Part shown: one piece after another, positions 63,230 through 64,000 of the stretch
Layout: each line of letters starts with the position of its first letter
Numbering within the stretch: the stretch's first letter is position 1
Source of the DNA: Pseudomonas oryzae
Lineage (GTDB): Bacteria > Pseudomonadota > Gammaproteobacteria > Pseudomonadales > Pseudomonadaceae
Length of the DNA stretch: 64,000 nt
Reading direction: 5' to 3'
Assembly: GCF_900104805.1 (NCBI RefSeq)
Contig: NZ_LT629751.1
Location: forward strand, 1,965,001-2,029,000
Notes under the pieces: model-generated
Told to the model about the DNA's origin: nothing
Databases searched by the model: none
Seen by the model: the letters and a program-made list of their open reading frames with translations, nothing else
Program-made: the position numbers and the translations under genes

Positions 63230-64000
63230 TCAGACCTTCGCCGACGACCTGAGGCGGGTGATCAGACTGGAGGTATCCCAGCGCCCTCCCCCAGCGGCCT
63301 GCACCTCGGCATAGAACTGGTCGACCAGCGCGGTCACCGGCAGTTGCGCCCCATTGCGGCGCGCCTCATCGAGCAGGATGCCGAGATCCTTGCGCATCCA
63401 ATCGACGGCAAAGCCGAAGTCGAAACGCCCCTCCAGCATGCTGGCGTGGCGATTCTCCAGCTGCCACGACTGCGCGGCCCCCTTGCTGATCACCTCCATC
63501 GCCGCCTTGCCATCCAGGCCGGCACGTTCGGCGAAATGCAGCGCCTCGGACAACCCCTGCAGCAGACCGCCGATGCAGATCTGATTGACCATCTTGGTCA
63601 GTTGGCCGCTGCCGGCATGCCCCATGAGCTTCACCATGCGCGCATAGCTGCGGATCACCGGCTCGGCGCGGGCGAACACGGCCGTCTCGCCGCCGACCAT
63701 CACGGTCAGTTGGCCATTTTCCGCACCGGCCTGACCACCCGACACCGGCGCATCGAGGAACTCCAGCTCGCGCTCGGCGGCCAGCACCGCCAGTTCGCGC
63801 GCCACCGCCGCCGACGCGGTGGTATGGTCGACCAGCACGCTGCCCGGTGCCATGCCGGCGAACGCACCGTCCGCGCCGAGCACCACCGAGCGCAGATCGT
63901 CGTCGTTACCCACGCAGCTCATCACGAACTCGGCCCCCGCAGCCGCCTCTCGCGGCGTCGCCGCGCAGCGTCCGCCTTGCTCGGCAACCCAGCGCTGCGC
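63230..64000 (-). CDS. 3-hydroxyisobutyrate-dehydrogenase-family oxidoreductase (partial)
   Basis: The frame runs off the window end, so the N-terminal NAD(P)-binding glycine motif is missing. The visible 256 residues include MSCVGNDDDLR, VLVDHTTASAAVARELA, FLDAPVSGGQAGAENGQLT (substrate-binding DAPVSGG) and GSGQLTKMVNQ with the catalytic lysine. It is a beta-hydroxyacid dehydrogenase of the MmsB/GarR group; the substrate is not settled. It ends nine bases from the convergent DUF486 pseudogene. Confidence 0.9.
   Translation of the reverse strand, partial: AQRWVAEQGGRCAATPREAAAGAEFVMSCVGNDDDLRSVVLGADGAFAGMAPGSVLVDHTTASAAVARELAVLAAERELEFLDAPVSGGQAGAENGQLTVMVGGETAVFARAEPVIRSYARMVKLMGHAGSGQLTKMVNQICIGGLLQGLSEALHFAERAGLDGKAAMEVISKGAAQSWQLENRHASMLEGRFDFGFAVDWMRKDLGILLDEARRNGAQLPVTALVDQFYAEVQAAGGGRWDTSSLITRLRSSAKV

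Overview
The window is a stretch of a high-GC gammaproteobacterial chromosome and almost certainly Pseudomonas in the broad sense. The gene order gltA <> sdhCDAB-sucAB-lpdG-sucCD-brnQ-DUF599 ... htpG and gpsA ... hybrid kinase-fabA-fabB is the order remembered for Pseudomonas aeruginosa, and the proteins read as Pseudomonas-type. No rRNA, tRNA, CRISPR array, integrase or intact insertion sequence was seen. Most of the window is core metabolism.

Positions 1-18.6 kb form an assimilatory nitrate/nitrite region: the end of a nasS-like sensor gene, the ANTAR antiterminator nasT, an ABC nitrate transporter (nrtABC), a nitrate/nitrite MFS permease (nasA), a PP2C-phosphatase/Ser-Thr-kinase fusion, nitrite reductase nirBD, the molybdenum nitrate reductase nasC, and cobA, which supplies sirohaem. 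An unrelated alaC, a small cytochrome c and a PAS-LuxR regulator sit among them. Three leaders (nrtA, nasA and nirB) share one layout: a sigma-54 -24/-12 promoter, then two hairpins with six-base loops carrying A1 and G4 (the ANTAR target), the second overlapping the 5' arm of an intrinsic terminator. The sequence thus shows a regulon in which nitrogen limitation starts transcription and NasT, released from NasS by nitrate or nitrite, lets polymerase read through.

Positions 18.6-35 kb hold accessory and house-keeping genes: an AEC transporter, a cytochrome c and a rhodanese lipoprotein, membrane and lipoproteins, molybdate transport modBC (no modA beside it), selU-selD for tRNA selenouridine, a patatin phospholipase, and a tight seven-gene minus-strand run from gpsA to a DUF945 protein.

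Positions 35-49 kb begin with a compact TonB-receptor / periplasmic-binding-protein / hybrid-kinase unit that looks like a trans-envelope sensory module, followed by fabA-fabB, an OsmC protein, htpG with a readable sigma-32 promoter, and several conserved hypotheticals.

Positions 49-64 kb are the TCA-cycle block, with gltA divergent from sdhCDAB-sucAB-lpdG-sucCD. Each spacer from sdhB to sucC carries a strong hairpin, mostly without a U-tract. The window closes with a YkgJ-type protein, a DUF486 gene broken by three apparent single-base losses, and the 3' part of a 3-hydroxyisobutyrate-dehydrogenase-like gene.
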